DNA of 42,885 nucleotides, taken from assembly GCA_016866215.1 (NCBI GenBank), contig VGNE01000032.1, forward strand, positions 1 to 42,885. The letters are read 5' to 3'. Below the pieces are notes generated by a model. The model saw nothing but the letters and a program-made list of their open reading frames with translations, was not told the origin of the DNA and ran no database searches. The DNA is from Chloroflexota bacterium. Lineage in GTDB: Bacteria > Chloroflexota > Anaerolineae > Anaerolineales > Villigracilaceae. The position numbers and the translations under genes are program-made. Positions 1 through 6,884 of the stretch are shown piece after piece (position 1 is the stretch's first letter; each line of letters starts with the position of its first letter).

Positions 1-362
1 TGACCGCGCATGGGTTGGAGAAGCCGTAATAACACGATATTTATCCTAATCACTAACCTTACGCAATGTCATTCTGAGCTTATCGTAGAGACCCTTCGCT
101 GTCGCTCACATCGTCCCGATGTCCTTCGGGAGGGTGACATGCCTACGGGTATTTTGTTGAGTAACGGAAACGTCCTTGACCTAAAGCGCACGTTCCACGT
201 TTTTGCCGCAAATTGGAAAAACGATAATCGTGGGTTGCCGTTGTATTGTGAGATACTGAATGAAGTCTGTCTTCGCACACCAATTACCATTTACCAATTA
301 CTCACCACTGAAAACTGACCACTGATAACTGATTACTTTCTTCATCCTTTAAAGGAGTCTCT
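1..362. other. Repeat-rich region upstream of the chimeric aroF/trpB gene
   Basis: I see no convincing gene here. The short open frames have no family resemblance and overlap repeat-like DNA. Positions 66-160 contain a TCATTCTGAGC...GGGTGACATG style element. Positions 278-340 are a low-complexity run of ACCAATTACC, CACTGATAACTGATTAC type, like the junction repeats further along the window. An AAAGGAG Shine-Dalgarno at about 350-356 serves the ATG at 363. Confidence 0.5.
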
Positions 363-1014
363 ATGTTAATCATCATGAAGCCCAATTCCACGCGTCAGCA
401 AATTGAAACGGTGTTGAATACCGCCAAAGCGCATGGACTGACTCCGCATATCACACACGCCGAAGAGACCACTATCATCGCCGCAGTTGGGGGACTCCAT
501 ACCGCTTCCATGGATGCCTTTGAAGCTTTGGAAGAGGTGGAGAGCGTCAAAAGAATCTCACAGCCCTACAAACTTGGTTCACGTCAGGTGCATCCAGAAA
601 ATTCCGTCTTTCCGATTGATGGAATACAAGTCGGCGGGGATGACATCGTTATCATGGCTGGACCATGTTCCGTTGAATCCCGCTCACAGATTCTTGAAAC
701 CGCCCACGCTGTCCGCGAAGCAGGCGCGAATGTATTACGCGGCGGTTGGTCCCGCACACGCTATGATGAGAGACAACGAGCGCGCATTTTACACATCTGC
801 GACAGATGTGGAGGCGTTGAGCGCTTTCCAAACTTTGTGCCACACTGAAGGAATTATCCCTGCGCTCGAGTCATCTCATGCCGTGGCAGAGGTCATCAAG
901 CGCGCGCCGAAGATGAAGAAGGACCAGGTGATTCTGGTCAATTTATCTGGAAGAGGGGATAAGGATTTGAATACGGTAATTAAAGAGATTGGAGAATTGG
1001 AGACTAGAGATTAG
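363..1014 (+). pseudogene. Chimeric remnant: DAHP synthase N-terminus joined out of frame to TrpB C-terminus
   Basis: Codons from ATG 363 encode about 128 residues closely matching the start of the intact DAHP synthase at 4910: the ferredoxin-like regulatory domain, then [19 protein letters not shown] and ANVLRGG. At about 741-748 the similarity stops. Downstream, in a different frame (from about 742 to the stop at 1014), the sequence is a tryptophan synthase beta C-terminus: [29 protein letters not shown] and the PLP-phosphate loop NLSGRGDKD. The aroF frame runs into a stop at 848. Neither half can be active: the DAHP synthase lacks most of its barrel and the TrpB half lacks its PLP lysine domain. 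trpA follows at 1144, where trpB would normally precede it. The likely origin is a deletion between an aroF copy and trpB with microhomology around GCGGCGG, or a misassembly. Confidence 0.85.
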
Positions 1015-1143
1015 AGATTGGATGTTGGTGTGATTCCCCAAAAGGCATGACCGTTTTTACCGAAGTTTTTCTTTGGATATGACGAGCAAAAAAACCGTGA
1101 GTCGTGAAGTCTCCAGTCTCTAATCTCCAGTTATGAGGAACCT
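1015..1143. repeat. Imperfect inverted repeat between trpB remnant and trpA
   Basis: About 998-1022 (GGAGACTAGAGATTAGAG) and 1106-1131 (GTCTCCAGTCTCTAATCTCC) are near-complementary low-complexity arms. The left arm forms the last codons of the trpB remnant. The element looks like the other junction repeats of this genome. A GAGGA motif just before 1144 is the probable trpA ribosome-binding site. Confidence 0.5.
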
Positions 1144-1938
1144 ATGAATCGAATTGAATCTGCTTTTCAAAACGACCCGATCTTCATGCCCTACTTTCCG
1201 TTGGGCTATCCTGATTTGGAGACATCCATTGACGTGATTGAAGCGCTGGCAAAAAACGGCGCGGACTTGATCGAAGTGGGCTTGTCATTCTCCGATCCGC
1301 TCGCGGATGGACCTGTCATTCAAAAGGCTACACAGATCGCACTTGAAAAAGGAATCACGGTCAAGAAATCGCTCGCGGCTGTTGCGGAATTACGCAGACG
1401 CGGTGTGACCATCCCATTGATTCTGATGGGTTACTTCAATCCCATGCTGGCGTATGGACTGGAGAAATTTGTCCACGACGCGCGCGACGCAGGTGCGGAT
1501 GGATTTATCATCCCCGATCTTCCATTGGAAGAAGCAGGGGAGTTTGAAGCATTGGTGGGCGATATGCCGTTGATCCAGATGCTTGCGCCGACATCGCCGA
1601 ATGAACGCATGGAAATGATTGCCCGCAATGCAAAGGGATTTATATATCTGGTTTCAGTTACAGGCGTGACGGGAGCGCGCACGCCCATTTCAGATGGACT
1701 TGGCGATTTGATCGCCCGCGTGCGAGAGCACACGTCTGTGCCTGTATGCGTGGGATTTGGCATTGGCACACCTGAGCAAGCCAAACAAGTCGGCGCGCTG
1801 GCGGACGGAGTCATTGTCGGCTCGGCGTGTGTGGAAACGATTGGGGAGAGTATGACTCCCGTCGAAACAGCAAAACGATTTGCAGCGGAGTTTCGAAGCG
1901 CTTTATCATCTATTCAGTGGGTCATTACATCATGGTAA
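1144..1938 (+). CDS. trpA: Tryptophan synthase alpha chain
   Basis: TrpA cleaves indole-3-glycerol phosphate to indole and glyceraldehyde 3-phosphate in the cytosolic TrpAB complex. The 264-residue protein has the usual family length and TIM-barrel order. The catalytic Glu44 sits in LIEVGLSFSDPLADGP and the catalytic Asp55 in the same block. Further on are MGYFNPML, GFIIPDLPLEE, the phosphate-binding YLVSVTGVTGAR loop and VGFGIGTPEQA. The start ATG is preceded by GAGGA. Its normal partner TrpB survives upstream only as a C-terminal fragment, so TrpA would lack its activator unless another trpB exists elsewhere. The C-terminal residues run into the next gene's first possible start (ATG 1932). 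Confidence 0.96.
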   Translation: MNRIESAFQNDPIFMPYFPLGYPDLETSIDVIEALAKNGADLIEVGLSFSDPLADGPVIQKATQIALEKGITVKKSLAAVAELRRRGVTIPLILMGYFNPMLAYGLEKFVHDARDAGADGFIIPDLPLEEAGEFEALVGDMPLIQMLAPTSPNERMEMIARNAKGFIYLVSVTGVTGARTPISDGLGDLIARVREHTSVPVCVGFGIGTPEQAKQVGALADGVIVGSACVETIGESMTPVETAKRFAAEFRSALSSIQWVITSW

Positions 1939-1976
1939 ATTCGGCAAACCGCAAGTTTAAACGGAAATTTTACGCG

Positions 1977-3167
1977 ATGGACTCAGCCATGAATCTCAAC
2001 CAGCAATTTGAACTCATCCGCCAGTCATCTACTGTTGCCATATTCGACCGCATTAGTGCCATGAAAGTCGGCGGACAAAAAATCGTAGGCCTGCATGTTG
2101 GCGATCCTGATTTTGGGACTCCGCAAGAGATTCTGGATGTTGCCATCAAAGCCATGCAAGATGGTTTGACTCACTATGGTCCTTCACGCGGCTTCCTGGA
2201 CCTCAGGCAGGCTATCGCCTCCAAACTGATGCGCGACGAAGGCGTGACCTACGACCCGCACACGGAAATCCTGGTGACACACGGAGGCATTCATGGCTAT
2301 TACACCGCGACGCAGTCCATCTTGAATCCCGGCGATGATGTTTTAATTCCCGATCCCTCATGGGCAACTCATTCCAACATGGCCATCATGTTGCGTGGAA
2401 ATGTTATCCGCATACCTGCTCCAGCAGAAAATGGATTCATCCCATATTTTGAAGCCTGGGAAAAAGCATTGACTCCAAAGACCCGAGTCATCGTCTTGAC
2501 TAATCCATCCAACCCAACGGGCGCATATCCCATGCGTGAGTATGTGCAAAAACTACAAGACTTTGCCGCCAAAAATAACTTATGGATTGTCAGTGATGAA
2601 GTTTATGGAAGTTTATATTATGGCGAACGTCCAACCTGCGCAGCAGCCTTTGACGGCGCAAAAGAACGGACATTACTCGTCAACAGCCTCTCCAAATCCT
2701 ATGCCATGACGGGCTGGCGCGTTGGCTATCTCGCCGCGTCTGCGCGAGTCATTGAGAATGCGTTAAAGGCAAGTCAAAACTCCATCACCTGTGTCGCGCC
2801 ATTCATTCAAAAAGCTGCGGCTTTCGCATTGAGCGACCCCGCGATTCAAGAAGTCACCGCAAACATGCGTGCCGCTTACGCGCGTCGCCGTGATTTGGTC
2901 TTGCGCCTGTCGCATGAATTGGAAAGCGAAAAGGTACTAGTCACGCCTCCGCAGGGCGCGTTTTATTTCTTCCTTGATTTTCGTCCGCTGAAAATGGCCT
3001 CCACCGAAATCTGCGAACGGATTCTCGAAGAAGCAGGCGTGGGTCTCGTCCCCGGCTCCGCGTTTGGCGAACAGGGTGAAGGCTTTGTCCGCATGACGAT
3101 AGCAGCTTCAGATGAAGATGTGGAAGCGGGCTTTAGGAAGATCGTTGAGTGGGCGGAAAAACAGTAA
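1977..3167 (+). CDS. PLP-dependent class I/II aminotransferase (aspartate/aromatic type)
   Basis: Fold-type I aminotransferase of about 396 residues. Family motifs in order are GDPDFGTP (substrate loop), YGPSRGFLDLR, the NPSNPTGA cofactor motif, DEVYGSLYYG, the Schiff-base lysine in NSLSKSYAMTGWRVGY, and a C-terminal GSAFGEQGEGFVRMT carrying the carboxylate-binding Arg. Its place between trpA and pheA suggests transamination of prephenate, phenylpyruvate or hydroxyphenylpyruvate; the exact substrate cannot be read from sequence. ATG 1977 or ATG 1989 both fit the family start. An upstream in-frame ATG at 1932 overlaps trpA and would add an unconserved basic tail. Confidence 0.93.
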   Translation: MDSAMNLNQQFELIRQSSTVAIFDRISAMKVGGQKIVGLHVGDPDFGTPQEILDVAIKAMQDGLTHYGPSRGFLDLRQAIASKLMRDEGVTYDPHTEILVTHGGIHGYYTATQSILNPGDDVLIPDPSWATHSNMAIMLRGNVIRIPAPAENGFIPYFEAWEKALTPKTRVIVLTNPSNPTGAYPMREYVQKLQDFAAKNNLWIVSDEVYGSLYYGERPTCAAAFDGAKERTLLVNSLSKSYAMTGWRVGYLAASARVIENALKASQNSITCVAPFIQKAAAFALSDPAIQEVTANMRAAYARRRDLVLRLSHELESEKVLVTPPQGAFYFFLDFRPLKMASTEICERILEEAGVGLVPGSAFGEQGEGFVRMTIAASDEDVEAGFRKIVEWAEKQ

Positions 3168-3216
3168 TCAGTTATCAGTGAACAGTCGGTGGTCGAGCGT
3201 ATCAAGACCACATACT

Positions 3217-3264
3217 CCGTAATTCGTGATTCGTAAAATGCCTGTTACGCATTACGAATTACGG
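3217..3264. repeat. Palindromic junction repeat upstream of pheA
   Basis: CCGTAATTCGTGATTCGTAA (3217-3236) pairs with TTACGCATTACGAATTACGG (3245-3264): a 20-bp stem with two mismatches and an 8-nt loop. Related ATTACGAATTACG blocks lie inside aroA, aroE and aroC. The preceding stretch from 3168 (TCAGTTATCAGTGAACAG) is another low-complexity junction repeat. Confidence 0.8.
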
Positions 3265-3297
3265 ATTACGAGATAGGAAAAATAAAGGAGTGTAATT

Positions 3298-4110
3298 ATG
3301 CGAGTCGCATTTCAAGGCGAAGCAGGCGCTTATTCTGAGCAGGCAGTTTTTGAGTATTTTGGAAGCGTGGAGACCCTCCCATGCGAGTCGTTCGACGCGG
3401 TCTTCGACGCGGTCAATTCGGGGAAGTGCGAGGCGGCTTTAATCCCGATTGAGAATTCCCTGGCCGGGAGTATTCATCAAAATTATGATTTGTTGTTGCG
3501 GAATAATTTGCACATCGTTGGCGAATATCTTTTGCGCGTGAGACATTGTTTGATTGCAAACCCAGATGTGAAAAAAGAAGATATCAAGAAAGCCATCAGC
3601 CACCCGCAGGCGCTGGGACAATGCGCGGGTTATTTGCGGAATAACGGAATTAAGGTGGAGCAAGTCTACGACACGGCGGGAAGTGTGAAAATGCTCAAGG
3701 AATCTGGCGCACGCAATGTGGCGGCGATTGCTTCACGCCGCGCGGCGGAATTGTATGGGATGCAGATCCTGGAGGAGGGAATTGAAGACAACTCGGAAAA
3801 CTACACGCGCTTCCTTGCCATTCAGCACGAAACGAAAATATCTGAAGGCGAATCAAAAACGTCCATTGTGTTCACGCTCAAGAACGTGCCAGGCGCATTA
3901 TTCAAAGCCTTAAGCGTGTTTGCCCTGCGTGACATTGACCTGACCAAAATCGAATCGCGTCCCTTGCAGGGAAGTCCGTGGGAGTATTTGTTTTACATTG
4001 ACTTCATCGGCGCAGCGCATGAAGATAAAACAAAACGTGCACTCGATCATTTGGGGGAATATGCTGTGATGCTGCGTGTACTGGGATCGTACCCAAGATT
4101 TAGGGGATAA
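3298..4110 (+). CDS. pheA: Prephenate dehydratase with C-terminal ACT domain
   Basis: Converts prephenate to phenylpyruvate, committing carbon to phenylalanine. The 270 residues match the monofunctional family. The catalytic PDT domain runs from MRVAFQGEAGAYSEQA through LIPIENSLAGSIHQNYDLL, ISHPQALGQC and the NYTRFL active-site motif near residue 175. An ACT domain then carries the Phe-binding GALFKALSVFA and IESRP motifs, so feedback inhibition by phenylalanine is expected. A strong AAAGGAG lies 8 nt before ATG 3298. The gene ends in its own terminator and is separate from the aroH-led unit. Confidence 0.97.
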   Translation: MRVAFQGEAGAYSEQAVFEYFGSVETLPCESFDAVFDAVNSGKCEAALIPIENSLAGSIHQNYDLLLRNNLHIVGEYLLRVRHCLIANPDVKKEDIKKAISHPQALGQCAGYLRNNGIKVEQVYDTAGSVKMLKESGARNVAAIASRRAAELYGMQILEEGIEDNSENYTRFLAIQHETKISEGESKTSIVFTLKNVPGALFKALSVFALRDIDLTKIESRPLQGSPWEYLFYIDFIGAAHEDKTKRALDHLGEYAVMLRVLGSYPRFRG

Positions 4111-4122
4111 TGCCGTTCTGAG

Positions 4123-4172
4123 AATCCCATCTGCAGTGAGTGGAGTCGTAGACGGGATTTTGTTTGTTTTTT
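4123..4172 (+). terminator. Intrinsic terminator after pheA
   Basis: AATCCCATCT (4123-4132) pairs with AGACGGGATT (4150-4159) with one mismatch, followed by a T-rich tract to 4172. It sits 13 bp after the pheA stop and separates pheA from the aroH promoter. The arms also resemble a repeat element. Confidence 0.65.
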
Positions 4173-4197
4173 GGGGTAGCCAATCTATATTCACCCC

Positions 4198-4226
4198 TTG
4201 ACGCATCTGCGCGACGAGCATAGAAT
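4198..4226 (+). promoter_or_regulatory. Sigma-70 type promoter of the aroH-led aromatic operon
   Basis: TTGACG (4198-4203), a 17-bp spacer and TAGAAT (4221-4226) match the housekeeping consensus at 5 of 6 bases in each hexamer. The expected transcription start, about 7 bp after the -10 box, is near 4233. That is only about 4 bases before the leader-peptide ATG at 4237. Confidence 0.75.
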
Positions 4227-4236
4227 AGCCCCCAAC

Positions 4237-4314
4237 ATGCTTAAGTCCACTCGTTGGTTTGCGTTTTATTTTTATTACGGTTTCCGAGACTCGGTTGCCG
4301 TTGGTGGCGCTTAA
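4237..4314 (+). CDS. Aromatic-rich attenuator leader peptide (25 codons)
   Basis: The ORF reads MLKSTRWFAFYFYYGF and continues for nine more residues to TAA at 4312. Eight of codons 7-16 are Trp, Phe or Tyr (1 W, 4 F, 3 Y), the composition expected of a translation-monitoring leader for aromatic biosynthesis, comparable with the Phe-rich pheA leader of enterics. The promoter places the transcript start about 4 nt before the ATG, so no Shine-Dalgarno is possible and translation would be leaderless or nearly so. An intrinsic terminator at 4341-4371 follows, and aroH starts at 4426. The function is inferred from composition and position. Confidence 0.75.
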   Translation: MLKSTRWFAFYFYYGFRDSVAVGGA

Positions 4315-4340
4315 GTAGACAGAAAACTCTGTTCACGTAA

Positions 4341-4371
4341 AGAGCGAGGCCAATTGGTCTCGCTCTTTTTT
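4341..4371 (+). terminator. Attenuator terminator upstream of aroH
   Basis: AGAGCGAGGCC (4341-4351), loop AATT, GGTCTCGCTCT (4356-4366) and a run of T to 4371. This is a canonical intrinsic terminator in front of the operon rather than behind it. CGAGAC inside the leader ORF (4285-4290) is complementary to GTCTCG in the 3' arm (4357-4362), a candidate for a competing antiterminator pairing. Confidence 0.8.
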
Positions 4372-4388
4372 ATTACCCCTTACCCTGC

Positions 4389-4407
4389 CCTCTCCCAAAG
4401 GGAGAGG
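4389..4407. repeat. Short palindrome before the aroH ribosome-binding site
   Basis: CCTCTCCC (4389-4396) and GGGAGAGG (4400-4407) form an 8-bp hairpin with an AAA loop. It belongs to the same CCCTCTCC/GGTGAGGGG family that lies in frame inside tyrA at 6136-6180. Confidence 0.65.
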
Positions 4408-4425
4408 AAAAACAAGGAGCAATCA

Positions 4426-4797
4426 ATGGCAATCCGTGGAATTCGTGGCGCGACAACCATCTCAGCAGATGAACCTGAATTAATTCTCGAGGCCACACGG
4501 GAATTACTTGAAGCAATTTTGGACGCGAATGAAAGCATGAAACCCGAAGACGTGGGCAGCGCGCTCTTTACCGTGACTGATGACCTCACATCCACCTTTC
4601 CCGCGGAGGCGGCGAGACAAATGGGATGGGGACTCGTCCCGTTGATGTGCACGATGGAAATTCCTGTCCCAAATAGTTTGCCAAGAGTCATTCGTGTGCT
4701 TGTCCATTGGAACACGGAGATGCCGCAAAATGAAATTACACATGTGTATTTACGTGACGCGGTTAAACTAAGACCCGACTTGGTCACTGCGCAGTGA
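4426..4797 (+). CDS. aroH: Chorismate mutase, AroH type
   Basis: Catalyses chorismate to prephenate, the branch point to Phe and Tyr. The 123 residues match the monofunctional trimeric Bacillus AroH family: IRGIRGATT with the N-terminal catalytic arginine, [46 protein letters not shown] and the conserved [12 protein letters not shown] tail. ATG 4426 is chosen because AAGGAG lies at 4414-4419; the longer open frame from 4354 starts inside the terminator. It is the first structural gene downstream of the aromatic leader, so it and the following genes should be attenuated together. Confidence 0.95.
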   Translation: MAIRGIRGATTISADEPELILEATRELLEAILDANESMKPEDVGSALFTVTDDLTSTFPAEAARQMGWGLVPLMCTMEIPVPNSLPRVIRVLVHWNTEMPQNEITHVYLRDAVKLRPDLVTAQ

Positions 4798-4909
4798 AAA
4801 AGTAGACAGGGAAACACGTAAACACGATCAACTGACTTGTATACCTGTGTACTTGTTTACGTTCTTCATCCTTCATAATTCATCCTTTGTATTTAGGAGT
4901 TACACCTTG
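4798..4909. repeat. Low-complexity junction repeat between aroH and aroF
   Basis: It contains AGACAGGGAAACACGTAAACACG and a complementary-type CTGTGTACTTGTTTACG block. This is the GTAAACAGGTAAACACG family also found at 8199-8240, 9120-9180 and 26553-26655. No gene is visible. Confidence 0.55.
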
Positions 4910-5953
4910 ATGATCATAATGAAATCCAACGCCACGCCGCAGCAGGTGGAAGCGGTGATCGCACAAATAAAAGCAATGGGATTGGCCGTACACCTTTCGC
5001 AAGGAGTCGAAGCGACGATTATCGGTGCCATCGGCGAGACACATAACATCCCTGTTGACCGCTTCGAAGGCTTGGACGGTGTGGACATCGTTCAGCGCAT
5101 TACCCAGCCGTACAAACTTGCCTCACGACAGTTTCATTCCGAGGATTCAGTTATCCCGATAGATGGTTTCACAGTCGGCGGCAATGATATCATTGTCATC
5201 GCGGGACCCTGCTCGGTGGAATCCCGTTCGCAGATTCTCGAAACCGCGCACGCTGTCCGTGAGGCGGGTGCGAATGCCCTGCGCGGCGGAGTCTTCAAAC
5301 CGCGCACATCGCCGTACGCTTTCCAGGGTCTCGGTGAAGAAGGACTTGAATACCTTGCGGAGGCACGCGAAGAAACTGGAATGCCTATCGTGGTCGAAAT
5401 TATGTCAGAGACTCAACTTGATCTCATGCTGAAATATGTGGATGTTTTTCAGGTTGGCGCACGCAACATGCAAAACTTTAATCTTCTGCGCGCGCTCGGC
5501 GAAACGCGCAAAAGTATTTTACTCAAGCGCGGTCTTTCAGCGACCATCGAAGAACTGCTCATGTCTGCCGAATATCTCCTTGCAGGCGGAAACAAGCAGA
5601 TTATGCTATGTGAGCGCGGTATTCGCACATTTGAAACGACCACGCGTAATACAACCGATATCAACGCCATTCCTGTTTTGAAAAACTTAACTCACCTGCC
5701 TGTTATCCTTGATCCATCGCACGCAACAGGTCACGCCGATTATGTCGCCGCGATCGCGCGGGCCGCAATTGCCGCGGGCGCAGATGGTCTCATCATCGAA
5801 GTGCATCCCGATCCCGCACATGCTGTATCTGACGGCAAACAATCCCTTAAGCCAGAAAAATTTGTCGAGATGGTTAATCAAGTTAAAGCGATTGCCGAGG
5901 TCATGGGTCGCCGCGTTGCGCCCATCCAGAAGCCTGTCACTGCAGGATGGTAA
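4910..5953 (+). CDS. aroF: 3-deoxy-7-phosphoheptulonate (DAHP) synthase, type I-beta with regulatory domain
   Basis: First shikimate step: phosphoenolpyruvate plus erythrose 4-phosphate to DAHP. The 347 residues comprise an N-terminal ferredoxin-like regulatory domain (about 1-75) and a TIM barrel as in Thermotoga-type enzymes. Motifs are [12 protein letters not shown], the RGGVFKPRTSPYAFQG substrate loop, VEIMSETQ, QVGARNMQNF, LLKRGLSATIEE, LCERGIRTFE, ILDPSHATGH and a metal-binding IEVHPDP. Feedback inhibition through the N-terminal domain is expected from the family. ATG 4910 aligns with the start of the broken copy at 363, and AGGAG lies at 4895-4899. Its last codons overlap the tyrA start. 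Confidence 0.97.
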   Translation: MIIMKSNATPQQVEAVIAQIKAMGLAVHLSQGVEATIIGAIGETHNIPVDRFEGLDGVDIVQRITQPYKLASRQFHSEDSVIPIDGFTVGGNDIIVIAGPCSVESRSQILETAHAVREAGANALRGGVFKPRTSPYAFQGLGEEGLEYLAEAREETGMPIVVEIMSETQLDLMLKYVDVFQVGARNMQNFNLLRALGETRKSILLKRGLSATIEELLMSAEYLLAGGNKQIMLCERGIRTFETTTRNTTDINAIPVLKNLTHLPVILDPSHATGHADYVAAIARAAIAAGADGLIIEVHPDPAHAVSDGKQSLKPEKFVEMVNQVKAIAEVMGRRVAPIQKPVTAGW

Positions 5954-6846
5954 ATAAAATGGAGGAAGGCTTTTCGCTGAAAGATTCAACAATTGGAATT
6001 TTTGGATTGGGACTCATGGGCGGCTCCATCGCGCTCGGACTCAAAGGGCATTGCCATACCTTGATCGGATTCGACTCGCATCTTCCCACGCTCGAACTTG
6101 CTCTTTCCAAAAAAATCATTGACCACGCTGAGAGTGTTCCCCCTCTCCTTTTGGGTGAGGGGCAAGGGGTGAGGGAACTCCCGCAAGTGGATTTGCTCAT
6201 CCTCGCGACTCCCGTGCAGTCAATCATAAATATCATTCAGCATTTGCCATCCCTCATGCCTAACGCATGTATCGTGCTTGATCTTGGTTCAACGAAACAA
6301 AATATTGCGCAAGCCATGTCCACCCTGCCAGAGCGATTTGATCCCATCGGCGGGCATCCCATCTGCGGAAAAGAAAAACTTGGCTTGGAAAATGCAGACC
6401 CGAATTTATATCAAACTGCTCCCTTTGTAATTACACCTTTGGAACGAACTACCCAACGAGCAAAATCTGCTGTCAAGCAGGTTATTTTGACAATAGGTGC
6501 GCATCTTATCGAAATGACTGCCGAAGAGCATGACTGCATCCTTGCATCCACAAGTCATTTACCATTTCTTCTCTCCTCTGCTCTCGCGCATTCAACGCCG
6601 CAGGAATTTGGTTCATTGATCGGTCCAGGCTTTCGCTCCGCCAGCCGCCTCGCAGGCACTCCCTCCCACATGATGATGGACATTTTGCAATCAAATCGCC
6701 AAAATGTGTTGCGGTCTCTTCTTGTTTTTCGCGAATCGCTTGATCGGATTGAATCTGCAATTGAAAACGAAGACACGCCTACACTGGCAACTCTTCTCGA
6801 CGAATCACGACACTCTTATGAAAACCTGCTCCACCCCAATCGCTAA
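5947..6846 (+). CDS. tyrA: Prephenate dehydrogenase
   Basis: Oxidatively decarboxylates prephenate to 4-hydroxyphenylpyruvate for tyrosine synthesis. The 299 residues show an N-terminal Rossmann fold (IGIFGLGLMGGSIALGL), ILATPV, DLGSTK, the active-site GGHPICGKEKLGLENA and a C-terminal helical dimerisation domain (SHLPFLLSSALA, GPGFRSASRLAGT). There is no ACT domain. ATG 5947 overlaps aroF by 7 bp; ATG 5959 is an alternative. About residues 64-78 (VPPLLLGEGQGVREL) are encoded by a GC-rich palindromic repeat lying in frame between a helix and the strand VDLLILATPV, where homologues have no such segment. Confidence 0.95.
   Translation: MVNKMEEGFSLKDSTIGIFGLGLMGGSIALGLKGHCHTLIGFDSHLPTLELALSKKIIDHAESVPPLLLGEGQGVRELPQVDLLILATPVQSIINIIQHLPSLMPNACIVLDLGSTKQNIAQAMSTLPERFDPIGGHPICGKEKLGLENADPNLYQTAPFVITPLERTTQRAKSAVKQVILTIGAHLIEMTAEEHDCILASTSHLPFLLSSALAHSTPQEFGSLIGPGFRSASRLAGTPSHMMMDILQSNRQNVLRSLLVFRESLDRIESAIENEDTPTLATLLDESRHSYENLLHPNR
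6136..6180. repeat. In-frame repeat inside tyrA
   Basis: The element starts with GTTCCC (6136-6141) and ends with GGGAAC (6173-6178). Its middle is CCTCTCCTTTTGGGTGAGG, the same family as 4389-4407. It begins exactly on a codon boundary and adds about 15 residues without a stop. Confidence 0.75.
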
Positions 6847-6884
6847 TCTCCAATCTCCAGTCTCCAATCACTCAACCACCTTTT

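Noticed and set aside
10-318. 102-codon open frame at the left end
   Set aside because: No family resemblance, repeat-derived composition, overlapping open frames on the other strand, and no ribosome-binding site.
3168-3297. Second aromatic leader peptide before pheA
   Set aside because: No short ORF rich in Phe/Tyr/Trp and no terminator lie before pheA; the region is junction repeats and a palindrome.
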